Origin: CAZNSX01 sp964575845
GTDB lineage: Bacteria; UBA8248; CAZNSX01
Reading direction: 5' to 3'
Assembly (NCBI GenBank): GCA_964575845.1
Contig: CAZNSX010000008.1
Location: 1-64,000, forward strand
Length of the DNA: 64,000 nucleotides
Shown here: piece by piece, positions 17,217 through 25,366 of the stretch
How the letters are laid out: every line of letters starts with the position of its first letter
Position numbering within the stretch: the first letter of the stretch is position 1
Notes under the pieces: model-generated
Seen by the model: only the letters and a program-made list of their open reading frames with translations
What the model was told of the DNA's origin: nothing
Database searches by the model: none
Translations under genes and position numbers: made by a program

Positions 17217-19369
17217 AAAAAGATGATTTTCTTGACCTTGATTTTCATGACATAAAGCCCGCTTTCCCTCTCAGCCGACGAGCGTTCCTAAGATTAATGG
17301 GAGGAGGCCTCTTCATCTTTTTCTCTGTCGGCGATTCTCCAGTAGCCCAAGGACAGCCGCGTCAGCGGAGGTTTAGCCAGAGCCTTCCCGATGATTTCAA
17401 TGCCTTTCTCAGGATCGGCGAGGATGGCCGGGTCTCATGCTTTACGGGTAAGATAGAGATGGGCCAGGGTGTTATCACGTCGCTGGCCCAGATGCTGGCC
17501 GATGAACTCGAGGTTCCTCTGGATTCAGTGGACATGGTGATGGGTGACACCGCCGTATGTCCCTGGGATATGGGAACCTTCGGTTCCATGAGCACGCGCT
17601 TTTTCGGACCTCCCTTGAGGGCGGCAGCAGCCGAAGCCCGAGCGGTTCTGATTGAGTTGGCGACCGAATACCTGCAGACCTCTCCTTCGCAGCTGAAGGT
17701 TGAGGCCGGGGTCATATTTCATAAATCTCAAAGCCAAAAGAAAGTCACCTATGCTCAGCTCACCCGAGGGAAGAAGATTGCCAGACGGCTGAAGAAGGAA
17801 GCGGTTTTGGAAAAAGCTTCGGATTTCACGATTGTGGGAACCCCAGTTTTGCGGAGGGACGCAGAGGACAAGGTCACCGGGAAAGCCAAGTTCGCCGGAG
17901 ATGTTCGGGAACGCGGCATGCTTTATGCCAGGATCGTAAGGCCTCCCGCCCATGGTGCCAAGTTGATTAGGGTGGATACTTCCGCGGCGAAAAAGGTCAA
18001 AGGAGCCCGAGTCATCGAGACAGATGATCTTGTTGCTGTCTTGCATGAAGATCCTGAGTTGGCAGAAGAGGCTTTGAAGCAGGTCAAAGCTCAGTGGATG
18101 AAGGCTGTGGCCAAAGTGGACGAAAAGACCATCTTTGACTATCTCCTCAAAGTCGCCCCGGAAGGGCGGATTGTTCTGCAGGGGGGAAGCCTGGCTGAAG
18201 GAGAAAGAATCTCCGAGTCTCTAGTCGAAAAAACCTATCTCGATGGCTACGTGGCCCACGCGACGCTCGAGACCCATACTGCCTTGGCTAAAATCGAGGG
18301 AGACAAGGCTACAATCTGGGCTTCCACTCAAACGCCTTTCCGCCTCCAGGAAGAGGCGGCTTCGGCTCTAGGTTTTCCGGTCGGGCGCGTCCGAGTTATC
18401 ACGCCTTTTGTGGGAGGCGCCTTTGGGGGAAAAACCCGTAATCAGCAAGCCGTGGAAGCGGCTAAGCTGGCAAAATTGAGTGGTAAACCTGTCCAGGTCG
18501 CCTGGACTCGGGCCGAGGAATTTTTCTATGACAGCTTTCGCCCGGCCGCTGTAGTCAAGATAAAGGCCGGAGTCAATGGCTCGGGTCGAATGACCCTGTG
18601 GGATTATGGCGTTTATTATGCTGGAGAGAGAGGAGCCCCCCACTTCTATGACATCCCTCACCATCGCACCGTGGCTTATGGCGGAGGGTGGGGAGGAACA
18701 CCTGGTTCTCATCCGTTCGGGACCGGTGCCTGGCGTGCCCCAGCTAACAACACCAACACTTTCGCCAGAGAATCGCATGTAGATATCCTGGCGGCAGAAG
18801 CTGGAATTGACCCTCTTGAATTTCGCTTGAGAAATCTGAAGGACAAAAGGATGATCCGAGTCTTACAAACTGCTGCGAAGAAATTCGGCTGGAAGCCAGC
18901 GAAAGTTCCCGGCGGCCGTGGGTATGGAATTGCGACCGGTATTGATGCGGGCACCTATGTTGCTCATATGGCTGAAGTGGAAGTGGACGAGAAAACGGGG
19001 TATGTCCGAGTGAAGCGGGTGGTCTGTGCACAGGATATGGGCTTATGCATCAACCCTGAAGGTGCAAAAATACAGATGGAAGGCTGTGTCACCATGGGAC
19101 TAGGGTACGCTCTGAAAGAGGATATTCATTTCAAGAGCGGGGAGATATTCGACTTGAATTTCGACACCTATGAAATCCCGAAATTTTCCTGGCTTCCAAA
19201 GATTGAGACAGTCCTGATAGACGATAGGGAGGCTGCTCCTCAAGGAGGCGGTGAACCTGCGATCATTTGTATGGGAGGTGTCATTGCAAATGCCATCTAT
19301 GACGCCGTCGGTGTCCGGATATTCCAACTCCCGATGAACCCAGAACGAATTAAACAAGCCTTGAGCTAA
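17213..19369 (+). CDS. Molybdenum hydroxylase large subunit, Tat-exported (IorB-like)
   Basis: 718-residue molybdopterin-cytosine-dinucleotide-type subunit, similar in architecture to isoquinoline 1-oxidoreductase beta (IorB). The start is GTG at 17213, overlapping the small-subunit TGA. A twin-arginine signal, SRRAFLRLMGGGLFIFF, sits near residue 22-40, so the complex is probably periplasmic. Later motifs are GQGVITSLAQ (near residue 92), GGAFGGKTRNQQAVE and GTGAWRAP of the cofactor region, and the catalytic Glu in QGGGEPA close to the C-terminus. Related enzymes oxidise N-heterocycles or aldehydes. No FAD subunit or cytochrome is beside it. The substrate and electron acceptor are unknown. 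Confidence 0.92.
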   Translation: MKKDDFLDLDFHDIKPAFPLSRRAFLRLMGGGLFIFFSVGDSPVAQGQPRQRRFSQSLPDDFNAFLRIGEDGRVSCFTGKIEMGQGVITSLAQMLADELEVPLDSVDMVMGDTAVCPWDMGTFGSMSTRFFGPPLRAAAAEARAVLIELATEYLQTSPSQLKVEAGVIFHKSQSQKKVTYAQLTRGKKIARRLKKEAVLEKASDFTIVGTPVLRRDAEDKVTGKAKFAGDVRERGMLYARIVRPPAHGAKLIRVDTSAAKKVKGARVIETDDLVAVLHEDPELAEEALKQVKAQWMKAVAKVDEKTIFDYLLKVAPEGRIVLQGGSLAEGERISESLVEKTYLDGYVAHATLETHTALAKIEGDKATIWASTQTPFRLQEEAASALGFPVGRVRVITPFVGGAFGGKTRNQQAVEAAKLAKLSGKPVQVAWTRAEEFFYDSFRPAAVVKIKAGVNGSGRMTLWDYGVYYAGERGAPHFYDIPHHRTVAYGGGWGGTPGSHPFGTGAWRAPANNTNTFARESHVDILAAEAGIDPLEFRLRNLKDKRMIRVLQTAAKKFGWKPAKVPGGRGYGIATGIDAGTYVAHMAEVEVDEKTGYVRVKRVVCAQDMGLCINPEGAKIQMEGCVTMGLGYALKEDIHFKSGEIFDLNFDTYEIPKFSWLPKIETVLIDDREAAPQGGGEPAIICMGGVIANAIYDAVGVRIFQLPMNPERIKQALS

Positions 19370-19435
19370 GGCCCGGCGGCGAGCCGCCCAGCCCCTTTCT
19401 CCGGAGGGAGGGAGAGTTAGATCAAAGAGTTTTCA

Positions 19436-20701
19436 TCAGGGATAGACCCCCCGGTCGACCGTTGCCTGCTCCACCCGCTTCAGGGCCACTATGTAGGCGG
19501 CCATTCTCATTACCTCCCTGTGTTCTTTAGCGGTTCTCAGAACGTTCTGGAATGCGTCCTTCATGATTTCTTCAAGCTGGACGTTTATGTGGTTCTCCTT
19601 CCAGAAAAGCTCCTGGAGGTTCTGGACCCACTCGAAATAAGAGACAATCACACCCCCGGCATTGCACAAGATGTCGGGGATGATGAAGATGCCCCTATCA
19701 TTGAGTATCTCATCGGCCTCAGGGCTGGTCGGGCCGTTGGCCGCCTCGGCGATTAACTTGGCCTTAACCCTGGGGGCATTTTGGCCGGTTATCTGGTTTT
19801 CCAGGGCGGCGGGCACGAGAATATCGCACTCCGCCACGAGCGGGCCATCGGGGGGGATTGCCTCGCTCTCGGGAAAACCCAAGACCGTCCCTTTCTCGGC
19901 CCTATGGCTCATGAGCTTCTCAAAACTCATACCATGGGGGTTATAGGCTCCGCCCACCTCGTCACTGACAGCCACCAGCCTGGCGCCCGCCTGCTCCAGG
20001 AACCGAGCCGCAGCGGAGCCTACTTTTCCGAACCCCTGGAGCGCCACCCGCGCGCCATCGAGCTTAAGGCCCAGGTGCTTGGCCGCCGACATTATCGTGA
20101 AAATGCATCCCCTTCCGGTAGCATCCCTTCGGCCCAGGGACCCCCCTATGCTCAGGGGCTTTCCCGTCACCACCCCGGGCACCGAGTAACCCTTGTGCAT
20201 GCTGAAGGTATCCATCATCCAGGCCATGACCTTGGGGTTGGTGTTAACATCGGGGGCCGGAATGTCACGGTCGGGGCCCAGGAATATCGAAACCTCCGTA
20301 GTGAAGCGACGGGTCAGGGTCTCCAGCTCCGTCTCTGACATCTCCTTGGGATTGCACCTGACTCCGCCTTTGGCACCACCGAAGGGGATATTAACTACCG
20401 CGCACTTCCAGGTCATCCACATGGCCATGGCCCGCATTTGATCCAGGTTCACTCCAGGGTGGTAGCGGACTCCCCCCTTGGCAGGGCCTCTGGTTATGTT
20501 ATGCTGCACGCGGTAGCCGGTGAAGACCCTTATGGTGCCGTCGTCCATCTTGACGGGGAAGTTGACGGTGAGTTCCCGCTTTATATGCTTTATTTTCTCC
20601 CGAATACCGGGGTCCATGTCGAGGCGGTCGGCGGCGGCATCAAACTGCATGAGGGCAATTTTGTGGGGATTATCCACCGGCAGCTGCGCTATGGCGCACA
20701 T
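19436..20701 (-). CDS. gdhA: Glu/Leu/Phe/Val dehydrogenase family (glutamate dehydrogenase-like)
   Basis: 421 residues. It interconverts glutamate and 2-oxoglutarate with NAD(P) and ammonium. The substrate-binding KGGVRYHP and catalytic PFGGAKGGVRCNP motifs lie in the N-terminal half; GRDATGRG and the nucleotide-binding LQGFGKVGSAAARFL lie in the second domain. AEAANGPTSPEAD near the C-terminus completes the family signature. AAGGAG lies 6 bases before the ATG at 20701. It stands alone between the Mo hydroxylase genes and the universal stress gene. Length is typical of the hexameric class. Strict specificity for glutamate is assumed. Confidence 0.93.
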   Translation of the reverse strand: MCAIAQLPVDNPHKIALMQFDAAADRLDMDPGIREKIKHIKRELTVNFPVKMDDGTIRVFTGYRVQHNITRGPAKGGVRYHPGVNLDQMRAMAMWMTWKCAVVNIPFGGAKGGVRCNPKEMSETELETLTRRFTTEVSIFLGPDRDIPAPDVNTNPKVMAWMMDTFSMHKGYSVPGVVTGKPLSIGGSLGRRDATGRGCIFTIMSAAKHLGLKLDGARVALQGFGKVGSAAARFLEQAGARLVAVSDEVGGAYNPHGMSFEKLMSHRAEKGTVLGFPESEAIPPDGPLVAECDILVPAALENQITGQNAPRVKAKLIAEAANGPTSPEADEILNDRGIFIIPDILCNAGGVIVSYFEWVQNLQELFWKENHINVQLEEIMKDAFQNVLRTAKEHREVMRMAAYIVALKRVEQATVDRGVYP

Positions 20702-20864
20702 ACTAGCTCCTTTCTGCCCTTACATTCAGGGCTCTGGGCAATCATAAAATAAGAGCCGAAGGCTGACTCGCGAGACTTAAGGCTGGCGCTTCCTGCACAG
20801 GCTCTAACCTTTGATGTCAAAATTGCCCTTAGGCAACCGCATAGTGTTAATCGGTAATTTTTAA

Positions 20865-20870
20865 TATAAT
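20865..20870 (+). promoter_or_regulatory. TATAAT -10 box upstream of universal stress gene
   Basis: A perfect TATAAT in an AT-rich stretch 46 bases before the start codon of the UspA-like gene; the -35 region is weak (TAGTGT at 20842-20847). Confidence 0.4.
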
Positions 20871-20915
20871 CAACTAGTAAAAGTTACGCCATCCCATTTT
20901 AGGGAGCAGAGGGCT

Positions 20916-21371
20916 ATGAGGATAAGGAAAATTCTTGCAGCCACGGGGGGCTCACGCTGGTCCAGAAGGGCAGTGGAGTGGGCGGCCATCTACGCCAAAG
21001 AGTATAGCCTGGAGCTCCTGGTGCTCCACGTGGTGCCCACGGAGGTCTTCACGGTGAGTGAGGCCAACCGGCAGCGGGCTGAGGAGATCCTGGCCTCATC
21101 CTATGCCCTGGCCAGAGAGGTCTATCCCGCCTCTCAAGCGAAACTCATGAGGGGGCCCATAGCCGATACCATAGCCGAGGTGGCCAGGATGGAAGGGTGC
21201 GACCTCATCGTTATCGGCTCCCACGGGAGAAGCAAGCTGAGGGACCGGCTCCTGGGAGACATCCTGAGCCGGGTCATTGTTCAGTCCCACTGCCCGGTGC
21301 TCGTGGTGAAGGAGACCAAAGAGCTCGAGCAGGCTCTCCGGGTGGGAAAGGATAAGATTGTTTTCCCCTAG
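20916..21371 (+). CDS. Universal stress protein (UspA family)
   Basis: 151 residues; UspA proteins are cytosolic alpha/beta nucleotide-binding proteins linked to stress survival. The N-terminus (KILAATGGSRWSRRAVEWA) and the ATP-binding GSHGRSKLRDRLLGD segment near residue 107 are recognisable. In that loop the usual Gly-Ser before the last helix reads Gly-Asp (LLGDILSRV), so ATP binding may be altered. AGGGAG lies 9 bases upstream. It is monocistronic and divergent from gdhA across a 214-base gap. Confidence 0.9.
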   Translation: MRIRKILAATGGSRWSRRAVEWAAIYAKEYSLELLVLHVVPTEVFTVSEANRQRAEEILASSYALAREVYPASQAKLMRGPIADTIAEVARMEGCDLIVIGSHGRSKLRDRLLGDILSRVIVQSHCPVLVVKETKELEQALRVGKDKIVFP

Positions 21372-21606
21372 CCCCTCCTCCCGCAAGGGCATTCCGCAAT
21401 CAAGTTTTGAGGCTAAGGGGAATCCCGACCACCACCCAATAAATGGAGGCCGCAAGAGGGCGGGAGATGGCCGGAGGGCACGGTGTGAGCCCGCGGGCGG
21501 GCGAGCGCGGCATAGACTTCCCTCTGGGGTTCTTACACTGTGGTCAAGAGCTTGATATGCAATTGCTCCTGCATCGGGAGTCCCCTTTAGTTTAGGTTAA
21601 GGCGAT

Positions 21607-21789
21607 ATGGCTCTCTGGCTCTCACTGATGGCTCTCCTCATGGGCGTGGGAGCTTTTCTTATCTTCCTCTGGGCTTTAAGGACCGGGCAGTTCAAGGATG
21701 TGGAAAGGGTGAAGCAAAAGGTTCTTGACGCTGAAGGGGTGAAAGAGGATGGTGTGAACCAAAAGGAGGGCGGCCGGGATTTGCCTTAG
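21607..21789 (+). CDS. ccoS: cbb3-type cytochrome oxidase maturation protein CcoS-like
   Basis: 60 residues. A single membrane span, LWLSLMALLMGVGAFLIFLW, is followed at once by ALRTGQFKDVERV, the conserved CcoS pattern (W..R.GQF.D.). CcoS helps insert heme or copper into the catalytic subunit of cbb3 oxidases. It lies 1.1 kb from, and convergent with, the ccoN-ccoO unit on the other strand, with a DapA-like gene between. The usual partners CcoG, CcoH and CcoI are not in the window. Only a weak purine stretch precedes the ATG. Confidence 0.8.
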   Translation: MALWLSLMALLMGVGAFLIFLWALRTGQFKDVERVKQKVLDAEGVKEDGVNQKEGGRDLP

Positions 21790-21831
21790 GTTCCAGGGAA
21801 AGACCCCCACCGGCAGGAAGGAGTGCTGAGG

Positions 21832-22755
21832 ATGGATTACGTGGAGCTCAAGGCGAGACTCAAGGGCGCAGTCACAACGCCCATAACCCCCTTTCGGGCG
21901 GACGGTGAGGTGGATAAGGAGGGGGTGAGAAAGCTCACCCGCTTTCTCATCGACTCCGGCATCCGGGAGGGAACGGGCGCTCTCATCCCCACGAGCACCA
22001 CGGCCGAGTTTTCGGCCATGAGCCTTGAGGAAAGAAAAAGGGTCGTGGAGCTCACCCTCGAGGAGGCCAGGGGGGAAGTCCCTGTTTTTGCAGGCTGCAA
22101 CCACACCAACTCCCGCGAGGCCCTTGAGCTCTGCCGCTTTGCCGAAGAGGCGGGCGCCCTCGGCATCATGATAAGCCCCCCATACTACTTCAAGCCCCTG
22201 GAGGAGAACATCATAGAGTATTACAGGATGATTGCCTCAGAGACCCGCCTCGCCATCATCGTCTACAATAACGACTTCGCGAGCCAGACGGATATCCCCG
22301 TCGAGGTCATGGAAGAGCTCTCCCGGATAGAGAGCGTCATCGGGATGAAAGAGACCACCCGTATATTCTTGAAATTCGACCGGATGGTCCGCCGCGTGGG
22401 AGGGAAGATAGCCGTACTCAACGGCTATGGCGAGCTCTACGAGCCCTATGCCTCGCTCATGGGAACGCCGGGCTTCATTACAGTAATGGCCAATTTCGCG
22501 CCGGGCCTCTCGGTGGAGCTCTACAGAGCGGCCAAGGAGGGTGATCTTGAGAGGGCCAGAGAACTCCACCTCAAGCTCTGCCCCCTCCTTGATTTCATGT
22601 TCAAGCTCGAGGGAGGCCAGTACGTGAGCGTCATAAAAGAGGCGATGAACCTCATGGGGCTCCCGGCCGGCCCTGTGAGGCCACCCCTCCTTCCGCTTAA
22701 GGGTGAAGCGCGCGGGGAGCTAAAACAGCACTTACGGGCTCTTAAGCTTCTTTGA
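21832..22755 (+). CDS. Dihydrodipicolinate synthase/N-acetylneuraminate lyase family aldolase
   Basis: 307 residues, (beta/alpha)8 barrel class I aldolase. The Schiff-base lysine is in IGMKETTRI, the catalytic tyrosine in IVYNNDF, and the glycine-rich pyruvate pocket normally read GTTGE is here PTSTTAEF. That departs from canonical DapA and hints at another 2-keto acid aldolase rather than lysine biosynthesis. The ATG at 21832 is preferred over a GTG at 21823, since AAGGAG is 8 bases from the ATG. It sits 43 bases after ccoS on the same strand. Confidence 0.85.
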   Translation: MDYVELKARLKGAVTTPITPFRADGEVDKEGVRKLTRFLIDSGIREGTGALIPTSTTAEFSAMSLEERKRVVELTLEEARGEVPVFAGCNHTNSREALELCRFAEEAGALGIMISPPYYFKPLEENIIEYYRMIASETRLAIIVYNNDFASQTDIPVEVMEELSRIESVIGMKETTRIFLKFDRMVRRVGGKIAVLNGYGELYEPYASLMGTPGFITVMANFAPGLSVELYRAAKEGDLERARELHLKLCPLLDFMFKLEGGQYVSVIKEAMNLMGLPAGPVRPPLLPLKGEARGELKQHLRALKLL

Positions 22756-22761
22756 GGGCGG

Positions 22762-22881
22762 CTATAGATATAGAACGAGGTAGATGACGGCCCAGGCGAT
22801 GAGGCCCATGGCCGCCACTATGAGCCAGCGGGGAACCTTCCCCTCTCCCACTCTTATATCTGAATGCTTGAAGTGCTGCAC
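22762..22881 (-). CDS. 39-residue membrane peptide like the N-terminus of CcoP (FixP_N type)
   Basis: Below the size most gene finders report. GTG at 22881 opens a 39-residue frame: a polar head (MQHFKHSDIRVGEGK) then VPRWLIVAAMGLIAWAVIYL, ending VLYL and TAG. The block PRW-...-VIYLVLY is the signature of the membrane anchor found at the start of CcoP/FixP subunits of cbb3 oxidases. GGGGGAG overlaps the stop of the CcoO fusion gene 8 bases upstream. So what is normally the CcoP anchor appears as a separate gene, while its cytochrome domain is fused to CcoO. Confidence 0.75.
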   Translation of the reverse strand: MQHFKHSDIRVGEGKVPRWLIVAAMGLIAWAVIYLVLYL

Positions 22882-22889
22882 ATCTCCCC

Positions 22890-23759
22890 CTAAGGCTTTT
22901 TCCTAAGGCTCCTCACGTAGGCAGCGAGGGCTTCTCTGTTCTCTTCACTTATGGTGCCGGCCCAGGCGGGCATGAAGGGGGGGTGGCCATTGGTTATGGA
23001 TTCGAGTATCTTCTCCTCTGAATCCCCATACCTGAAGGGGCCCTCCACAAAGTTGGTGGGTTTTTTCGGAAATGCGGCCGCGGCTGGCCCCGTGCCGTCC
23101 CCCTTCTCGCCATGGCAGGAGGCGCAGTTGGTAATAAATAGCTTCCTCCCCCGCTCCAAAGAAGGAGCTTCTGCTCTCTCTTTCTTCTCGGGAGCAGCCG
23201 CCGCCTTTCGCCACTCACCGATCGAGGTGCCAAGGCGCTGAAGGTACGCCACGAGGTCCAGGGCATCCCCCGTGGGCTTCCCCTCCCGGTCGAAGAGCCA
23301 AGTGAATTTGGGCATTATGGAGCCGGCCACAGTTGCCTGGGGGTCTTTCAGATGGGCCAGATGCCAGGCATCGGGATACTTGCCACCCTCGCGGGCAAGG
23401 TCAGGCCCGATGCGCCGTGTCCCTAAGAGATGGGGCCTGTCATAATAATACTCCCCGGGCTGGCTCGGAGGGCCGTAGCGCTCAACATCACCCCCCACAG
23501 AGCTCAAGGACCCATCCCTCCGCCTCTCTCCCCTCACCTGCTGGGTGTGGCACTGCCAGCAGATCTCTCGGATGTAGACGGCCCTTCCCCTTAGTTCCTG
23601 TTCGGTGTAGGGCTTTACAACGGCCTCCTTTCCTTCTACATCCAGCACGCGGTCACTCAAAGATGAAGGCTCAAACCAGGGGACCCCCACCATCGCCAGG
23701 AAGGCCAGGAGAAAGAAGCCGAAGCCTGCTAGGAGGATGATGTTATTCAGCCGGCTCAT
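22890..23759 (-). CDS. ccoO: cbb3 oxidase CcoO fused to a second cytochrome c domain
   Basis: 289 residues. An N-terminal span (about 7-26) anchors a periplasmic mono-heme domain with CWQCH (near residue 67) and the CcoO blocks ERYGPPSQPGEYYYDRP, GTRRIGPDLAREGGKYPDAWH and SIMPKFTWLF. After a charged linker rich in Ala, Lys and Glu (about 190-200), a second cytochrome c domain begins with NCASCHGEKGDG and ends PPFMPAWAGTI. The second half corresponds to a CcoP-type heme domain. The ATG overlaps the ccoN TGA as ATGA. CcoO and CcoP are usually separate proteins, so the fusion is a compact form. Confidence 0.92.
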   Translation of the reverse strand: MSRLNNIILLAGFGFFLLAFLAMVGVPWFEPSSLSDRVLDVEGKEAVVKPYTEQELRGRAVYIREICWQCHTQQVRGERRRDGSLSSVGGDVERYGPPSQPGEYYYDRPHLLGTRRIGPDLAREGGKYPDAWHLAHLKDPQATVAGSIMPKFTWLFDREGKPTGDALDLVAYLQRLGTSIGEWRKAAAAPEKKERAEAPSLERGRKLFITNCASCHGEKGDGTGPAAAAFPKKPTNFVEGPFRYGDSEEKILESITNGHPPFMPAWAGTISEENREALAAYVRSLRKKP

Positions 23760-25129
23760 GAGTCCTCGCCCTTGGCCAGAGGCTCCCCCGCGCGAGAGGT
23801 CATCAAGATATTGTAGATGAAGATGATAATTCCGGCCACCATGAGGCCCCCGGCAAAGGAGCGCACTATCCAGTAGGGCCTGGCCGGCCTCACGATGTCA
23901 ACAAAGGGTATGTCGGGATTGGCCATGAGCGTCCCCTCGATGAGACCCACGGCCCAGAGGGTGAGGGCCATCAGGGAGAAGCCCACCACTGTGAGCCAGA
24001 AGTGCCAGGAGGCGAGGCCGCGGCTCCAGAGGGCCCTCCCCGTGAGGCGCGGCCAGAGGTGATAGATCGCTCCCATGACCCAGAGGGTGAAGGTCCCGAA
24101 GATGGCAAGATGCGCATGGCCCACGACCCAGTCGGTGAAATGGGTGACCCGCTGGAAGGAGCGCAGGGCCTGCACCGGGCCCTGAAAGCAGGTTAGGAGG
24201 TAGAAGAGCGTCCCCAGCATCAGAAATTTGACGGCAGCGCTCTCTATCATGAGATGCCAGCGGCCCTTCATGGTCGCAAAGAAGTTATAGACCACCGTCC
24301 AGACGGGGATGAAGAGGAGAAAGCTCATCACTATGGCCACGGTCTGGACCCAGCGGGGGATGGCCGAGAAGATGTAGTGGTGGGTGCCCGTCCACGCGTA
24401 GAAAAAGGCTATGGTCCAGAAGCCGAGAAGGGAGAGCTTATGGCTGTAAAGGGGAGCACGGACCGCGGCCGGCAAGAAGTAATAGATCGTCGCGATCCCG
24501 AGGGGGGTGATCAAAAGGCCCACGGTATTGTGGATGTAGAATCCATGAACGTTCGCGCTGTTTATCCCGGTGGCGACGTAGTAGCCGATGAAGTTTCCCA
24601 CGACATAATTCAGCGTGGCCCAGATCAGGGCCCCCAGGATGTACCAGAGGGAAACATAGAGCTGAGGTTCCTCCCGCTTGAACACCGTGCCAAAGGCATT
24701 TATGGCCACCAGAACGAAGGCGACGACGATTAGGACATCTATGGGCACCACCATCTCGGCCACCTCAAGACCCTGGTTATAGCCAAGGGCCAGGGTCACG
24801 ACCGAGAGGGCGATGATGATGTTCCAGAGGTAGAGCGTGAACCGGGCGAGGCCCTCGTGGTAAAGCCTCCTTCCCGTGAGCTGGGGCACGATGTAAAAGA
24901 TGAGGCCGAAGGTAGCGGTGGCCCACCAGGCAAAGGCGACCCCGTTAACATGAATCACCCGGAGGCGGGAGAAGGTGAGCCAGGGGATTCCCCCCAGGAA
25001 ATCAGGAGCCCAGAACTTGATGGACGCGATGAGCCCGATGAGGACGCTTATGACGAGCCAGAAGAGGGACCAGTAAAGGTAGCTCTTGATGAGACTCCGG
25101 TCATAGAGTTCCCGCCTCTCTTCCGCCAA
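23756..25129 (-). CDS. ccoN: cbb3-type cytochrome c oxidase catalytic subunit
   Basis: 457 residues with about 12 membrane segments. Histidine-bearing helices typical of heme-copper oxidases are visible: RVIHVNGVAFAWW (low-spin heme), GFYIHNTVGLL, the CuB pair TGTHHYIFS and VVGHAHLAIFGTF near the C-terminal half. It reduces O2 with high affinity and pumps protons in the inner membrane, receiving electrons from the fused CcoO. The start is a TTG at 25129 with GGAAGGAAGG just upstream. The last four bases overlap ccoO. Length is a little below the common 470-480. Confidence 0.95.
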   Translation of the reverse strand: MAEERRELYDRSLIKSYLYWSLFWLVISVLIGLIASIKFWAPDFLGGIPWLTFSRLRVIHVNGVAFAWWATATFGLIFYIVPQLTGRRLYHEGLARFTLYLWNIIIALSVVTLALGYNQGLEVAEMVVPIDVLIVVAFVLVAINAFGTVFKREEPQLYVSLWYILGALIWATLNYVVGNFIGYYVATGINSANVHGFYIHNTVGLLITPLGIATIYYFLPAAVRAPLYSHKLSLLGFWTIAFFYAWTGTHHYIFSAIPRWVQTVAIVMSFLLFIPVWTVVYNFFATMKGRWHLMIESAAVKFLMLGTLFYLLTCFQGPVQALRSFQRVTHFTDWVVGHAHLAIFGTFTLWVMGAIYHLWPRLTGRALWSRGLASWHFWLTVVGFSLMALTLWAVGLIEGTLMANPDIPFVDIVRPARPYWIVRSFAGGLMVAGIIIFIYNILMTSRAGEPLAKGEDS

Positions 25130-25366
25130 CCCTTCCTTCCTCTCTGAGAAGCCTTTCTATCTGGCTTTTGCGGGGGGATTTAGATGCAATCTTAGGAGCC
25201 CATAGTTCCACAGGTCAAGGCTTTTATCGAGCGAGTTAGCCGGGGTTCCTTCCCTATAGCCCGAGGACATCGCGGGACCGCTTACGTGGGGGAAGCTTCA
25301 GGAGTCTGCCCTAATATGAACCGACGCCCTCCATCATGACCGGCAACTTTCATTGCGGCTCCGCCT

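Noticed and set aside
21550..21575. Possible FNR box (TTGAT...AATTG) upstream of ccoS
   Set aside because: The right half does not match ATCAA, so it is not a convincing site.
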